62,551 nucleotides of DNA from VRUE01 sp044867925 (GCA_044867925.1 JBIOVV010000070.1:1-62551); one strand, 5' to 3'; positions 41,699 through 50,456 are shown, counted from the first letter of the stretch. A program made the numbers and translations. Notes: generated from the sequence alone by a model not told the origin.

Positions 41699-44677
41699 CT
41701 AGCCGGCTCCGAAGCAAACGAAGGGCGCCCAGAACTCTGGCGGCTCATAAGGTCGATGCCCCGCCATGGGGGCCCCTCCGGTAGAGGCGGCTTTCCTCCT
41801 GCCCGGTCGCTCATCGTCCTGCGACCTACGCCTGAAAGCCTGCTCCAGCTTCGGGTGCGCAGCCAAGAAATCCGCCTCCGCGCTCTCATCGAGAGAGCGC
41901 AGCCAAAGCTGGGCAGTGCGCAGGGCGTGTGCCGGCGGGGCCTCCTGCTCCAACATCTCCTCGTAGAAGCGGGTCATGAGGATCGCGGTCGCTAGATCGT
42001 CTACCGACCAAAGCGTGGCGACCGCCGCAGCGCTACCGGCTGAAAGAAAGGCCACGCCGAGTGAGAAGGCCTCCTGGGGCAGGTAGCTGATCGAGCTCAT
42101 TGCCGTCTCGCAAGCAGACGCGACAACCAGATTCGCGCCGAGGCCAAGCGTTGAGAGCTCAGCATCGCTCACCTCCGCGCCGGCCAGAAAGATCCGTGCC
42201 TCTTCCTCGCCCTCCGTCGAAAAGATGGCGCCACTGCCGTGACAGGCAAGATGCAGATGAGAGACGGCTGGAGCTTCGGACCCGAGGAAGCTTCGATTTG
42301 CCGCTCCGCGATAGGCGCACGAGCTCATTCCCTCCGGGAAGAGGCTGGCGATTTCTTCCACCTCGGCTTCCGCGGCGGGCAGGTCCAGCTCAGGGTTGCC
42401 GAGGTCAGGATTGCCCAGCGCGGCAAGCCTCGTCGGCGCGTCAGCCCTGTCTTGCGCCAGCTCCAGGGAGGTGCGCTGGAGCGTCGCGGAGGGCGCCTCC
42501 CGCAGGACGAACCTGTCGAGCAGCAAGGTCTCCTCATCCTCTCGATCGCACGACAACGCATGAACCGGAGCCAGCGAAACGGGTCCGCACGGGATAAGCG
42601 TCGCCCCCATGGCGCCATGGTCTTCCATGAAACCAGCGAGTGAGCGGCCCAGGCCGTCGCCGAGGGCCTTGATGAGAAAGTCCAAGGCGCGGTCTAGGTC
42701 GCCGTCAGCTGGGTCAGGGTTGGTGCTGGCGGCGAGATAGGAGCTGGGAAGGCCCCCTGCGTGATTGCCAAGCAGCATGGCTATGAAGACCTCAAAGCTC
42801 GTGGGCTCCTCGAGGCAAACAGCGTCGAGCTCGAACTTGCCGTCACGGAGGAAGCCACCGAGCAGAAGGGTTCCAAAGGGGGTTGGGTTGATGTAGACCA
42901 CGGGCCAGTCGGACTCCACAGCGCCAGCGATGTCGCCCACCTTGACCCCTGTCGCGAAATCCTCGTGACCGGGAAGGTTGCGAATCGCGCTCACAACCTG
43001 CTGGAAGACCCGCGCGGCATGTGGCTCACCTCCAGCCGGGGTCGCAGATAGCTCCGCCCGCGCTGCTTCGTAGTCGCTGCGTGCCTCTCCGGGAAGTTGG
43101 GAGAGCTGATCCTCCTCAACGCCGACCCCCAAACGGCGCCGCAGCTCCCTCGTCAGGCCGTTCTCCAGCGTCAGGGCGGCCTTTTCGATATCCCCGGCGC
43201 GAGCAATCGCGAACGATGCCCAGCGGGTCAGATTCCCGCTTCGCTGGATCTCGCTGATCCGGTCAGACGTGTCGAGGCGCGCATGAAAAGCGAAATCCGC
43301 CGCCTCGACCGCCGCCTCGAAGGCCGCGGCGGCGTCTTTCCACTCACCCTGCTGCGCGAGCAGGGTGCCGAGACGCCCCGCTGCTCGCGTCGTGACGGCA
43401 GGTTCCAGGCGCGAGTCCACGTGGTCGACCGCCAAGCGGTACCAACGAACCGCCTCCTCTTCGTCCTCGAAGTCATCGGCCACAGCCGCTAGATCGGCGA
43501 GCGTCCTTCCCACGTAGGCTCGGTTTGCGTCGTGATCGAGGATCTCGAGAGCCTTCAAGAAGTTCGTCTTGGCCGCCTCCAGTTCTTCAGCCTCTCTCCC
43601 CACCGGTGGATCCGGACGCCCGGGCCCAACGCTTACGCGGTCGTTCGCTTTCTGGATGCGGCGGGCCTCATCATGATGAACGGCGCCGAGCGAGGAATGA
43701 GCGACTCCAACGAGCCATTTCTCCTCGACGTGCTCGGAGGCGCTGGTCAGCTCTTCGAACTCTGCCCTGGCATCCTCCGGCGCGGCGGCTCCGAGTCCGA
43801 CCAGGTCGTTGTAGATGCCGCCCATGTTTACCTTGCTATGCGCCCAGTCGGTGGAATCTCGCTCGAGCGACCGATACTTCAGCGAACTCAGGCAGAGTTC
43901 CCGAGCCTCCAGGAGGTTCGCTAATTTCTCACCCCGCTGGCGAACCTGAAGGGTTCGAGCCAGATTCATCTCCACCGTTGCCAGAACGGCCTGATCCCCT
44001 GCGCGCTTGGCTTCTGCAAGCGCGTCGCGAAGAATCATCACCGCCTGCTCGAAGTTCTCCGCCGGATCACCCTTGACGCGTAAATTGATCAGTACCGCCA
44101 TGTTCATCATCGCCCCGGCCCGGTGCGGCTCGGGAATAGCAGCAACCGCTCCCTGGGCGTGATCGATCGCGCGGTCGATGTTCTCACCCTTGTCCCCGCT
44201 CGCCCCTCGGTAGGCGTCGAGGAGTCGCTCATGAGTCTGAGCGACTACCAAACCCAAGGCCGCGTCAATTGCCTTCGAGAGCAGTTCCTCACCGCTCACC
44301 ACAGCCTCGTCGTAGCGTTCCTCGCTGAGCATCTCGGCCAGCGCATCTGACTCTGGCTGCAGCGATTGCAGTGACTCTTCCACCTCGGCGAGAGCTGCTC
44401 TATAGCTCTCCCAGGCCCGCTCAGGATCCTCGCCCGCGAGACGGACGAGTTGCTTCATTGGCTCGAGGTAGGGGGCGGCCACGGCGATTTCGCTGACGGA
44501 CTCGATGTGACTCAGAACCTCAGCAGTGAAAAGCTCCGGGCGCTTCTCGACTAGGACTGCAAGGTCCTCGTAGCCGTCCACCTCGTCGAGTGCCGAGAGC
44601 AGCAACGTGACGTTGTCCGCACCTGCCGCTTCTCGCTGCCTTTCCTCACGTACTCGCGCTCCCTTTCCCACCGCCAC
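41699..44677 (-). CDS. TPR-CHAT caspase-like protease
   Basis: 992 aa. Residues about 100-540 are TPR-like helical repeats (e.g. LEAAKTNFLKALEILDHDAN). The C-terminal CHAT domain (about 640-970) has catalytic His813 in HLHLACHGSG and Cys856 in VASACETAMS, then AFLSAGSAAAVATLWSVDD, the usual family pattern. CHAT proteases act as effectors in bacterial defence (for example with gasdermins or Craspase), cleaving partner proteins. No gasdermin or Cas gene is adjacent; the partner is unknown. Ends the integrase-proximal half of the island. Confidence 0.88.
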   Translation of the reverse strand: MAVGKGARVREERQREAAGADNVTLLLSALDEVDGYEDLAVLVEKRPELFTAEVLSHIESVSEIAVAAPYLEPMKQLVRLAGEDPERAWESYRAALAEVEESLQSLQPESDALAEMLSEERYDEAVVSGEELLSKAIDAALGLVVAQTHERLLDAYRGASGDKGENIDRAIDHAQGAVAAIPEPHRAGAMMNMAVLINLRVKGDPAENFEQAVMILRDALAEAKRAGDQAVLATVEMNLARTLQVRQRGEKLANLLEARELCLSSLKYRSLERDSTDWAHSKVNMGGIYNDLVGLGAAAPEDARAEFEELTSASEHVEEKWLVGVAHSSLGAVHHDEARRIQKANDRVSVGPGRPDPPVGREAEELEAAKTNFLKALEILDHDANRAYVGRTLADLAAVADDFEDEEEAVRWYRLAVDHVDSRLEPAVTTRAAGRLGTLLAQQGEWKDAAAAFEAAVEAADFAFHARLDTSDRISEIQRSGNLTRWASFAIARAGDIEKAALTLENGLTRELRRRLGVGVEEDQLSQLPGEARSDYEAARAELSATPAGGEPHAARVFQQVVSAIRNLPGHEDFATGVKVGDIAGAVESDWPVVYINPTPFGTLLLGGFLRDGKFELDAVCLEEPTSFEVFIAMLLGNHAGGLPSSYLAASTNPDPADGDLDRALDFLIKALGDGLGRSLAGFMEDHGAMGATLIPCGPVSLAPVHALSCDREDEETLLLDRFVLREAPSATLQRTSLELAQDRADAPTRLAALGNPDLGNPELDLPAAEAEVEEIASLFPEGMSSCAYRGAANRSFLGSEAPAVSHLHLACHGSGAIFSTEGEEEARIFLAGAEVSDAELSTLGLGANLVVASACETAMSSISYLPQEAFSLGVAFLSAGSAAAVATLWSVDDLATAILMTRFYEEMLEQEAPPAHALRTAQLWLRSLDESAEADFLAAHPKLEQAFRRRSQDDERPGRRKAASTGGAPMAGHRPYEPPEFWAPFVCFGAG

Positions 44678-44680
44678 ATC

Positions 44681-46351
44681 CTAGGCGCGCGATCGACCCG
44701 ACGGCGCATACGATCGGGTGGGCTCAGCGGCCCAGGATCGAGGCCGATGGCCGCGCACCCGGTCGCGGCGCGCCTTCGCCCAGCCGCGCTCGGTCAGCTC
44801 CCAATCCCCCCGCCAGGTCGTCGCCTCCAGCCAGCCGCGCTCGACCAACCGGGCGCGAGCCTTGCTGAGGCGCGGCTGCCAGCGCGGTTCCCGGCTCGGC
44901 AGCTCCTCAAGATCGGCCTCGCCGTGGCGGTGGGCCATCGCCTCGCCCACCCCGGCGAGGATCTCCCGCCGTGGGGCGTGCCCGTCGCGCTCGGCGAGCG
45001 CCGCGACGATCGGGGGCTCGTACTCGGCGAGGTCGACCGGGCGGGGCAGCGGTGCCGGGTGGGCGATCACTTGCTCGCCGCGCACGAGAGCCTTCAACCG
45101 CCCGCGATCCTCGGGGTCGAGGCTCATCATGTGCGTGTAGACGCGCAACGTGAATTTGGGGTCGGTGTGCCCGATCTGGGTCATCACCGAGATCGGGTCC
45201 TCCCCGAGCGCGACCAAGATCGAGGCGAAGGCATGGCGCAGCTTGTGGGTGGTGAGGCCCCGGGGCAGCGGCACTTGGCCGCGGCTCTCCAGCAGTTCGT
45301 CGACGCGCTCGAAGGTCGGCCCGAGGACGCGGGCGCGCAGGTTGTTGGGGTCGCGGCGGGCGCCGGTCAGGGTCGGGAAGACCAGGGCGTCGGGATCGCC
45401 GCGATAGACGACCGCCTTGTAGGCGGCGAGGATGTCGCGCAGGATCGGCGGGAGCTTGATCTCGCGCAGCCCGGCCTCCGTCTTTGAGCGGCCGATGAAG
45501 ATGCGGGCGCCAGCGAGGTCAACATCGCGCCAAAGCAAGTTGCCTAGCTCGTGCGCGCGGGGGCCGGCGAAGAGGAAGGTGGCGACCATGACCTCGCGTT
45601 CGGCGAGTTCGTAGTGGGGGTCGCGATCCAGCTCGGCTGCCGCCTGAAGCAGCGCCTCGACCTGCGCGGCGCTGTCGATGTAGACCGGGGCCGGGCGCTT
45701 CTCGCGCAGGCGCCGCCGTTTGCCTTCGGCGGCGTTCTCGGTGATGCCGAAGCGCTTGTATTCGATCGCGATCGAGAGCGCCCACTGCAGGTAGTCGATC
45801 GTCCTGTTAATCGACCCTGCCGAAAGCGGTCGCAGGATCTGGCCGTAGTCATTTCGCTTTGGCTTGCCCCGCGCGATCGCCCTGGCGCGGGCCTCTGACT
45901 CCTTCACCTTGAAGGCCCGGTACTCATCAACCCCCTCTGCCTCAATCTCGTTGAGAGCCCAATCGCCGAAGAAGGGGACGAGATGCCCGAGCGCCCATTT
46001 TTCGTGCTTGGTCGTCTCCTCAGAGACCTGCCCCTCGCGCGCTTTGCTGAGGCCGGTGGCGAATGGGCCGAAGGTCGGCACCTGAGTGGGCTCCCCCTTG
46101 CCCTCCCCCCGAGGCTTCTTCTTCGCGGGCGGCACCCACAACCCGCGGCGAACATCGGCGAGGATGTTCTGCAGCTCTTCGTCGGCTTTGTTCCAGCTCC
46201 AGCCTTCGTCCTCATAGCCAAGCGTCAGGTAGTACCGCTCGCCGTATGCCCGGAAGCGAAGCGCGTAGATGCGGCCGAGTTTCCGCCCGCGCACTAGCTC
46301 CCCACCTTGCTTGCGGGCATTCATGGCCAGCCGGGCCGTCTTGCGCCGCAT
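44681..46351 (-). CDS. Tyrosine-type site-specific integrase with winged-helix C-terminus
   Basis: 556 aa. N-terminal arm-binding and core-binding domains, then the catalytic set: Arg in AGPRAHELGNLLW, Lys in GRSKTEAGLRE, HxxR in THKLRHAFAS, His in IGHTDPKFT, Tyr in RVYTHMMS. An extra about 110-residue domain follows, with an Mrr_N-like winged helix (LSKARARLVERGWLEATTW, WELTERGWAKA). It sits 330 bases from the tRNA-Gly target, as island integrases do, and ends 4 bases from the CHAT start (convergent arrangement absent: both run leftwards). Confidence 0.93.
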   Translation of the reverse strand: MRRKTARLAMNARKQGGELVRGRKLGRIYALRFRAYGERYYLTLGYEDEGWSWNKADEELQNILADVRRGLWVPPAKKKPRGEGKGEPTQVPTFGPFATGLSKAREGQVSEETTKHEKWALGHLVPFFGDWALNEIEAEGVDEYRAFKVKESEARARAIARGKPKRNDYGQILRPLSAGSINRTIDYLQWALSIAIEYKRFGITENAAEGKRRRLREKRPAPVYIDSAAQVEALLQAAAELDRDPHYELAEREVMVATFLFAGPRAHELGNLLWRDVDLAGARIFIGRSKTEAGLREIKLPPILRDILAAYKAVVYRGDPDALVFPTLTGARRDPNNLRARVLGPTFERVDELLESRGQVPLPRGLTTHKLRHAFASILVALGEDPISVMTQIGHTDPKFTLRVYTHMMSLDPEDRGRLKALVRGEQVIAHPAPLPRPVDLAEYEPPIVAALAERDGHAPRREILAGVGEAMAHRHGEADLEELPSREPRWQPRLSKARARLVERGWLEATTWRGDWELTERGWAKARRDRVRGHRPRSWAAEPTRSYAPSGRSRA

Positions 46352-46472
46352 AGGCGGTAATTGCCGCGAGGAGATCGCAGTTCCGAGCCTCCTTCGCTTG
46401 GCTTTCGACGATAGCTCTGACGCACCCGAAAGGCGAATCGGACTCAGCGGCTCCGCCTCAGCGACCCCAAAA

Positions 46473-46511
46473 ATTCGAACCCATGACCTACTGCGTGGGA
46501 CGAAGACGCTC
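46473..46511 (-). repeat. Degenerate tRNA-like segment
   Basis: Resembles the T-arm to anticodon stretch of tRNA-Gly (ATTCGAACCCATGACCTACT versus ATTCGAACCCACGACCTTCT) and continues with AAGACGCTC as the tRNA does, but the acceptor is absent. It may be a decayed attachment site or old tRNA insert. Confidence 0.45.
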
Positions 46512-46550
46512 CACCCAAGTCAACGCCGATCCTTTCAACCGCCTCTTTTC

Positions 46551-46564
46551 GGGCACCAGTGCCC
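46551..46564. repeat. Island-end palindrome P5 (GGGCAC-CA-GTGCCC)
   Basis: Fourteen-base palindrome with the GGCAC/GTGCC core of P1-P4, 112 bases left of attachment copy A; equivalent to P2 of element 2. Confidence 0.65.
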
Positions 46565-46680
46565 AAAAACGGGGAAAAATGCGACCTTAGTTCCGAACCT
46601 TGCGTGCCTAGAGCAGGGTTGAAAAATGCCCCATCTGAAAATTCATAGCCATGATGCAAAGCTTCTATTTGCAGGGAAAA

Positions 46681-46754
46681 AGCGGCTGATGGGATTCGAA
46701 CCCACGACCTTCTGCATGGCAAGCAGACGCTCTAGCCAGCTGAGCTACAGCCGC
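46681..46754 (-). tRNA. tRNA-Gly(GCC), integration target
   Basis: 74 nt. Acceptor GCGGCTG/CAGCCGC, D-arm GCTC/GAGC, anticodon stem TCTGC/GCAGA with loop TTGCCAT (anticodon GCC), T-arm GTGGG-TTCGAAT-CCCAT, discriminator U, no CCA. Its 3' 47 bases (46676-46722, copy A) are the attachment core. A TATACT box at 46771-46766 is a likely -10. Confidence 0.95.
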
Positions 46755-46885
46755 ACGAAGCGGCGAGTATAGCTGCGAAATCCGGGTAGCTCTTGGGCAG
46801 GGTCTGCTGAGGTCTACTTAAAATTTGGTATGGTGCTGCGACCGGGTAGGGCGGTCGTCGGCCTAATCACTACGGGAGGCTCAGC

Positions 46886-47050
46886 ATGTCCAAGCGAACG
46901 AACCTCATTCCGTTGCTCGCGGCGTCGCTCGCCATTGCGGTTTCTCCCTCCCCCGCACTGGCGTAGGCGCCGACCGGTCAGGCGACCGTCCACCCGGATG
47001 CTCAGGCTCTTCTGACGAGCGACGCGGCAGCGGCGCCGGCATCCTCTTAG
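46886..47050 (+). pseudogene. Small secreted protein with stop codon at the signal-peptide junction
   Basis: ATG at 46886 after GGGAGG. Codons 1-26 encode a signal peptide (LIPLLAASLAIAVSPSPALA) ending in ALA, then TAG (46964-46966). The same frame continues without stop for 27 more codons (APTGQATVHPDAQALLTSDA...) to a second TAG at 47048-47050. One point change would give a complete 54-codon secreted peptide. Either a nonsense-mutated gene or a signal-peptide-sized ORF. Confidence 0.5.
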
Positions 47051-47538
47051 GCGTCGAGCTCGGCGAGCAGGCTCTGCAGATCGAGCGGCCGGGTGTACAT
47101 CCCCACTTGGTCGCCCGGGAGCGGCTGGGGCCACTCGTCTCTGGGGCGGTCCCAGTAGAGCTCGATCCCGTTCTGGTCGGGGTCGTCGAGGTAGAGCGCC
47201 TCGCTGACGCCGTGGTCGGAGGCGCCGGAGAGTCCGACGCCATTGTCGAGCAGGCGCCGCAACGCCACCGCGAGGGTGCGCCGGGTCGGGTAGCGGATCG
47301 CGAAGTGGAAGAGACCGGTCGTCCCCGGCGATGGCGGCTCGCCGCCCTTGGACTGCCAGGTATTGAGGCCGATGTGGTGGTGATAGCCGCCGGCCGAGAC
47401 GAAGGCCGCTTTGTCGCCCATGCGCGCCTGCAGCTCGAAGCCGAGCACGTCGAGGTAGAAGCGAAGGGCACGATCGAGGTCGGCCACCTTGAGGTGGACG
47501 TGGCCGATCTCGACGCCGGGATCGAGCTGCTCAGCCAT
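47047..47538 (-). CDS. VOC (glyoxalase/dioxygenase) superfamily protein
   Basis: 163 aa. Two beta-alpha-beta-beta-beta modules: EIGHVHLKVADLDRALRFY ... GFELQAR and FHFAIRYPTRRTLAVALR ... ALYLDDPDQNGIELYWD. Metal ligands His (HVHL), His (FHFA) and Glu (IELYW) fit a catechol-2,3-dioxygenase-like or glyoxalase fold. Start ATG 47538 (or 47544), overlapping the end of rnhA. Confidence 0.88.
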   Translation of the reverse strand: MAEQLDPGVEIGHVHLKVADLDRALRFYLDVLGFELQARMGDKAAFVSAGGYHHHIGLNTWQSKGGEPPSPGTTGLFHFAIRYPTRRTLAVALRRLLDNGVGLSGASDHGVSEALYLDDPDQNGIELYWDRPRDEWPQPLPGDQVGMYTRPLDLQSLLAELDA

Positions 47539-47932
47539 TGCCATCCAGGGCCTCGTTGACCAGTCGGTCGGCCTCGGCGTTGTGCTCACGGCGCACGTGG
47601 CGGATCGACCAGCTGTCGAAGCCGCGCAGCGCCTCCTTCACCTGAGCGTGCAGCTCGCGCATCGTCGCGTCCTTGACCTTGTACACGCCCTTGACCTGCT
47701 TGACGACGAGCTCGGAATCGCCGACGAGCTCGAGCTCGCCGGCGCCCAGGGCGCCCGCCATCTCGATCCCCAGCAACAGCGCTTTGTACTCGGCGACGTT
47801 GTTGGTGGCCCGCCCGATCCGCTCGCCGCGCTCCTGCAGAACCTCGCCGCCGGCGTCCTGCACGACAGCTGCGATCGCGGCCGGCCCGGGGTTTCCACGG
47901 GCGCCGCCGTCGACGTTGACGACGACCTTCAC
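47531..47932 (-). CDS. rnhA: Ribonuclease HI
   Basis: 133 aa from the GTG at 47932. Catalytic carboxylates visible: Asp in VNVDGGARGNPGPA, Glu in ATNNVAEYKALL, Asp in LELVGDSELVV, Asp/Glu in REHNAEADRLVNEAL. It cleaves the RNA strand of RNA-DNA hybrids. Overlaps the 140-aa gene upstream by four bases and the VOC gene downstream. Confidence 0.92.
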   Translation of the reverse strand: MKVVVNVDGGARGNPGPAAIAAVVQDAGGEVLQERGERIGRATNNVAEYKALLLGIEMAGALGAGELELVGDSELVVKQVKGVYKVKDATMRELHAQVKEALRGFDSWSIRHVRREHNAEADRLVNEALDGNG

Positions 47933-48351
47933 CGACGCCTCAGCCAGCCGACACGGCGGTGGCGTGGCGACAAGTCCTCTGCCCCGAACACGAGCTGGGC
48001 TCCCGCCCCAACCGAGGCGTTCCAGTGCCGGGCGGAGCGGTCCAGCTGCTCGAGGTCCTCGCCCCTGGCAATCTCCGCGACCGGGCGCTGCTCCTCGCTC
48101 ACGTCGACGGCCCACTGATACCAGCACAGCTCCCAGGCGACGGTGATCCGCACCTCGCTGGACCAGCCCGCGGCTGCCCCGACCGAGACCGAGGGCCGGC
48201 CCAGGCTGCGGGCCAAGCCCGCGACCGTGCGAGCGGCATCGCTCTCGTTGAAGCGGGCGACCGCCCGCTCCATCCGGCTGCCCGGTGCTTCCAGCTGACG
48301 CCGCCTCACGTTGGCTCCCGGGGCGGCGGGGTCGCGCTGATAGATGCTCAC
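47929..48351 (-). CDS. Hypothetical protein coupled to rnhA
   Basis: 140 aa. Basic helical N-terminus (RMERAVARFNESDAARTVAG) followed by a beta-rich part (SEVRITVAWELCWYQWAVDV) and a basic end. Four-base overlap with rnhA indicates translational coupling. No family recognised; conserved actinobacterial-type small protein. Confidence 0.65.
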   Translation of the reverse strand: MSIYQRDPAAPGANVRRRQLEAPGSRMERAVARFNESDAARTVAGLARSLGRPSVSVGAAAGWSSEVRITVAWELCWYQWAVDVSEEQRPVAEIARGEDLEQLDRSARHWNASVGAGAQLVFGAEDLSPRHRRVGWLRRR

Positions 48352-48389
48352 GCACGAAAGCTAGTTCACCGAGGCCGAAGCGATGCGTC

Positions 48390-50456
48390 TCAGACAGCCG
48401 CTGAGACGACTCTTTCGGCGAGATGCGCCGGCACCTCTTCGTAGTGATCGAACTCGACCTCGAAATCGGCACGGCCGCCGCTGATCGAGCGCAGGTCCGG
48501 CGCGTAGTCGAGCACCTCGGCCATCGGCACCTCGGCGCGCACCTCCGTCGTCGCTCCCTTCGGCTCCATCCCCAGCGGATGGCCGCGGCGTGAGTTGAGG
48601 TCGCCGATCACGTCGCCGACGACGTCCTCGGGGCAGCTGACGAGGAGCCGCACGATTGGCTCGAGCAGCACCGGCTCGGCCGCTTCCATCGCCTCCCTGA
48701 AAGCCATCGCGCCGGCGATTTTGAAGGCCATCTCCGAGGAGTCGACGTCGTGGTGCTTGCCGTCGACGAGCCGCACGCGCACGCCCTTGACCGGATAGCC
48801 GGCCACCGTCCCGTGCGCCATCGCCTCTTCGATTCCCTTCTCCACCGCCGGGATGAAGCTGCCCGGGATCGAGGCTCCCTTGATCTCGTTGACGAACTCG
48901 AGGGCGATGCCGTCATCGCCCGGCTCGATCTCGATCTGGCAGTCGGCGAACTGGCCGCGCCCACCCGACTGCTTCTTGTAGCGGGCGTGGGCGCCGGCCG
49001 GGCGCCGGATCGACTCCTGGTAGGGCACCCGCGGCGGATGCAGCTCGATCTCGACGCCGAAGCGGCGCTTCATCCGCGCCACGATCACCTCGACGTGGAT
49101 CGGCGTGAGGCCGGCGATGATCTGCTCGCCGGTCTGGGCGTCGCGGTGCACGTCCAGGGTCGGGTCCTCCTCGGTGAGGCGACGCACCGCCACTGCCGCC
49201 TTCTCCTCGTCGCCCTTCGACTTGGGCTCGTAGGCAAAGGCCATCACCGGGTCGGGCAGGTCGAGCGGGGCGAAGCCGATCTCCTCGGCGCCGGCGCAGA
49301 TCACGTCGCCGGCACGGGTCTCCTTCAGCTTGGCAACCGCGCCGATGTCCCCCGCCCCGAGCTCGGCCGCCGGCCTCGGCTCTTTGCCGAGCGGCCGGCC
49401 CAGCTGGCCGATCCGCTCCTTCGCGTCGCGGGTCACATTGACGGCCTGCGAATCGGAGTCGAGGGTGCCGCGGTAGACGCGGAACAGGTTGACGCGGCCG
49501 GTGTAGGGATCGGCGAGCGTCTTGAATACGTAGGCGACCAGCGGGCCCTGCTCGTCGGGCTCGATCTCGATCGGCTCGCCGCCGGGGCCCCTCGCCGCCA
49601 CGGCGCCCCGCATGGCCGGCGATGGCAGGTCCTCGACCAGTGCCTCCAGCAGGCGGCCGGTGCCGAGGTTGCGGGTCGCGACGCCGCAGGTCACCGGGAA
49701 GATCCGGCCCGCCGTGACGCCCTGCTTGAGCACGCGGACGATCTCGTCGTGATCGATCGGCTCGCCATCGAGGTAGCGCTCCATCAGCTCGTCGGAGTTC
49801 TCCGCCACCTCGTCCATCAGCTTCTCGCGGTACTCCTCGGCCCGCCCGCGCAGCTCATCCGGGATCTCGGCCTCGGCCGCCGCGCCGGGGCCCGGCCCCT
49901 CGTAGAGGTACGCCTTCCGATCGATCAGATCGATCACCCCGCGCACGTCGTGCTCGGCGCCGATCGGGATCTCGGTGGCGACGACGTGGGGACCGAAGGC
50001 GGCCTTGAGCGACTCGAGGGCGGCGAAGAAGTCGGCGCGCTCGCGGTCGAGCATGTTGACGAAGACGAGGCGGGCCAGGCCCTCTGCATCGGCACGGCGC
50101 CAGAGCCGCTCGGTGTGCACCTCGACTCCCGCCACCGCGTTGACGACGACGACGGCTGCATCGGCGACCCGCAGGGCGGCTACAGCGTCGGCGAGGAAGC
50201 TCGGCTCCCCCGGGGTGTCGATCAGGTTGATCTCGCGCCCGGCGTGCTCGAAGCAGGCCAGCGAGGCGTTGATCGACATCGAGCGCTCCTGCTCGTCCGG
50301 CTCGTGATCGGAGACCGTCGTCCCGTCGTCGACCGTGCCGAGCCGCGCCACCGCACCCGCCTCGAAGAGCATCGCCTCGTGCAGGCTCGTCTTGCCGCAG
50401 CCCCGGTGCCCTACCAGGGCAACATTTCTGATCCGGTCCGCGGCCTTGTGGGGCAC
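48390..50456 (-). CDS. Elongation factor G-like protein (EF-G2 type)
   Basis: 688 aa with the full five-domain EF-G layout: P-loop GHRGCGKTSLHEA, switch I/II with NLIDTPGEPSF, base motif FVNMLDRERADF, domain II-III, and a C-terminal IV-V region (PGSFIPAVEKGIEEAM). Switch II carries Glu where EF-G has the catalytic His (DTPGH), and the NKxD motif reads NMLD. So GTP hydrolysis or base specificity may be weak, as in known non-canonical actinobacterial EF-G2. Not the main translocase, by these features. Confidence 0.9.
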   Translation of the reverse strand: MPHKAADRIRNVALVGHRGCGKTSLHEAMLFEAGAVARLGTVDDGTTVSDHEPDEQERSMSINASLACFEHAGREINLIDTPGEPSFLADAVAALRVADAAVVVVNAVAGVEVHTERLWRRADAEGLARLVFVNMLDRERADFFAALESLKAAFGPHVVATEIPIGAEHDVRGVIDLIDRKAYLYEGPGPGAAAEAEIPDELRGRAEEYREKLMDEVAENSDELMERYLDGEPIDHDEIVRVLKQGVTAGRIFPVTCGVATRNLGTGRLLEALVEDLPSPAMRGAVAARGPGGEPIEIEPDEQGPLVAYVFKTLADPYTGRVNLFRVYRGTLDSDSQAVNVTRDAKERIGQLGRPLGKEPRPAAELGAGDIGAVAKLKETRAGDVICAGAEEIGFAPLDLPDPVMAFAYEPKSKGDEEKAAVAVRRLTEEDPTLDVHRDAQTGEQIIAGLTPIHVEVIVARMKRRFGVEIELHPPRVPYQESIRRPAGAHARYKKQSGGRGQFADCQIEIEPGDDGIALEFVNEIKGASIPGSFIPAVEKGIEEAMAHGTVAGYPVKGVRVRLVDGKHHDVDSSEMAFKIAGAMAFREAMEAAEPVLLEPIVRLLVSCPEDVVGDVIGDLNSRRGHPLGMEPKGATTEVRAEVPMAEVLDYAPDLRSISGGRADFEVEFDHYEEVPAHLAERVVSAAV

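Larger units (their letters stand above)
46352..46680. other. Right arm of element 1, attP-like, non-coding
   Basis: 329 bases with no gene. Contains a degenerate tRNA-like segment (46473-46511), palindrome P5 (46551-46564) and A/T-rich runs. Probably integrase binding sites and the integrase promoter. Confidence 0.6.
31334..46722. mobile_element. Integrative element 1 in tRNA-Gly, carrying defence-like cargo
   Basis: 15.4 kb between identical 47-bp tRNA-Gly direct repeats, with a tyrosine integrase beside the intact tRNA. Cargo: five-gene TIR/propeller operon, Dam methylase plus DGQHR fusion, small ORF, TPR-CHAT protein. No conjugation or phage structural genes, so it depends on others for transfer. 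Confidence 0.85.
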
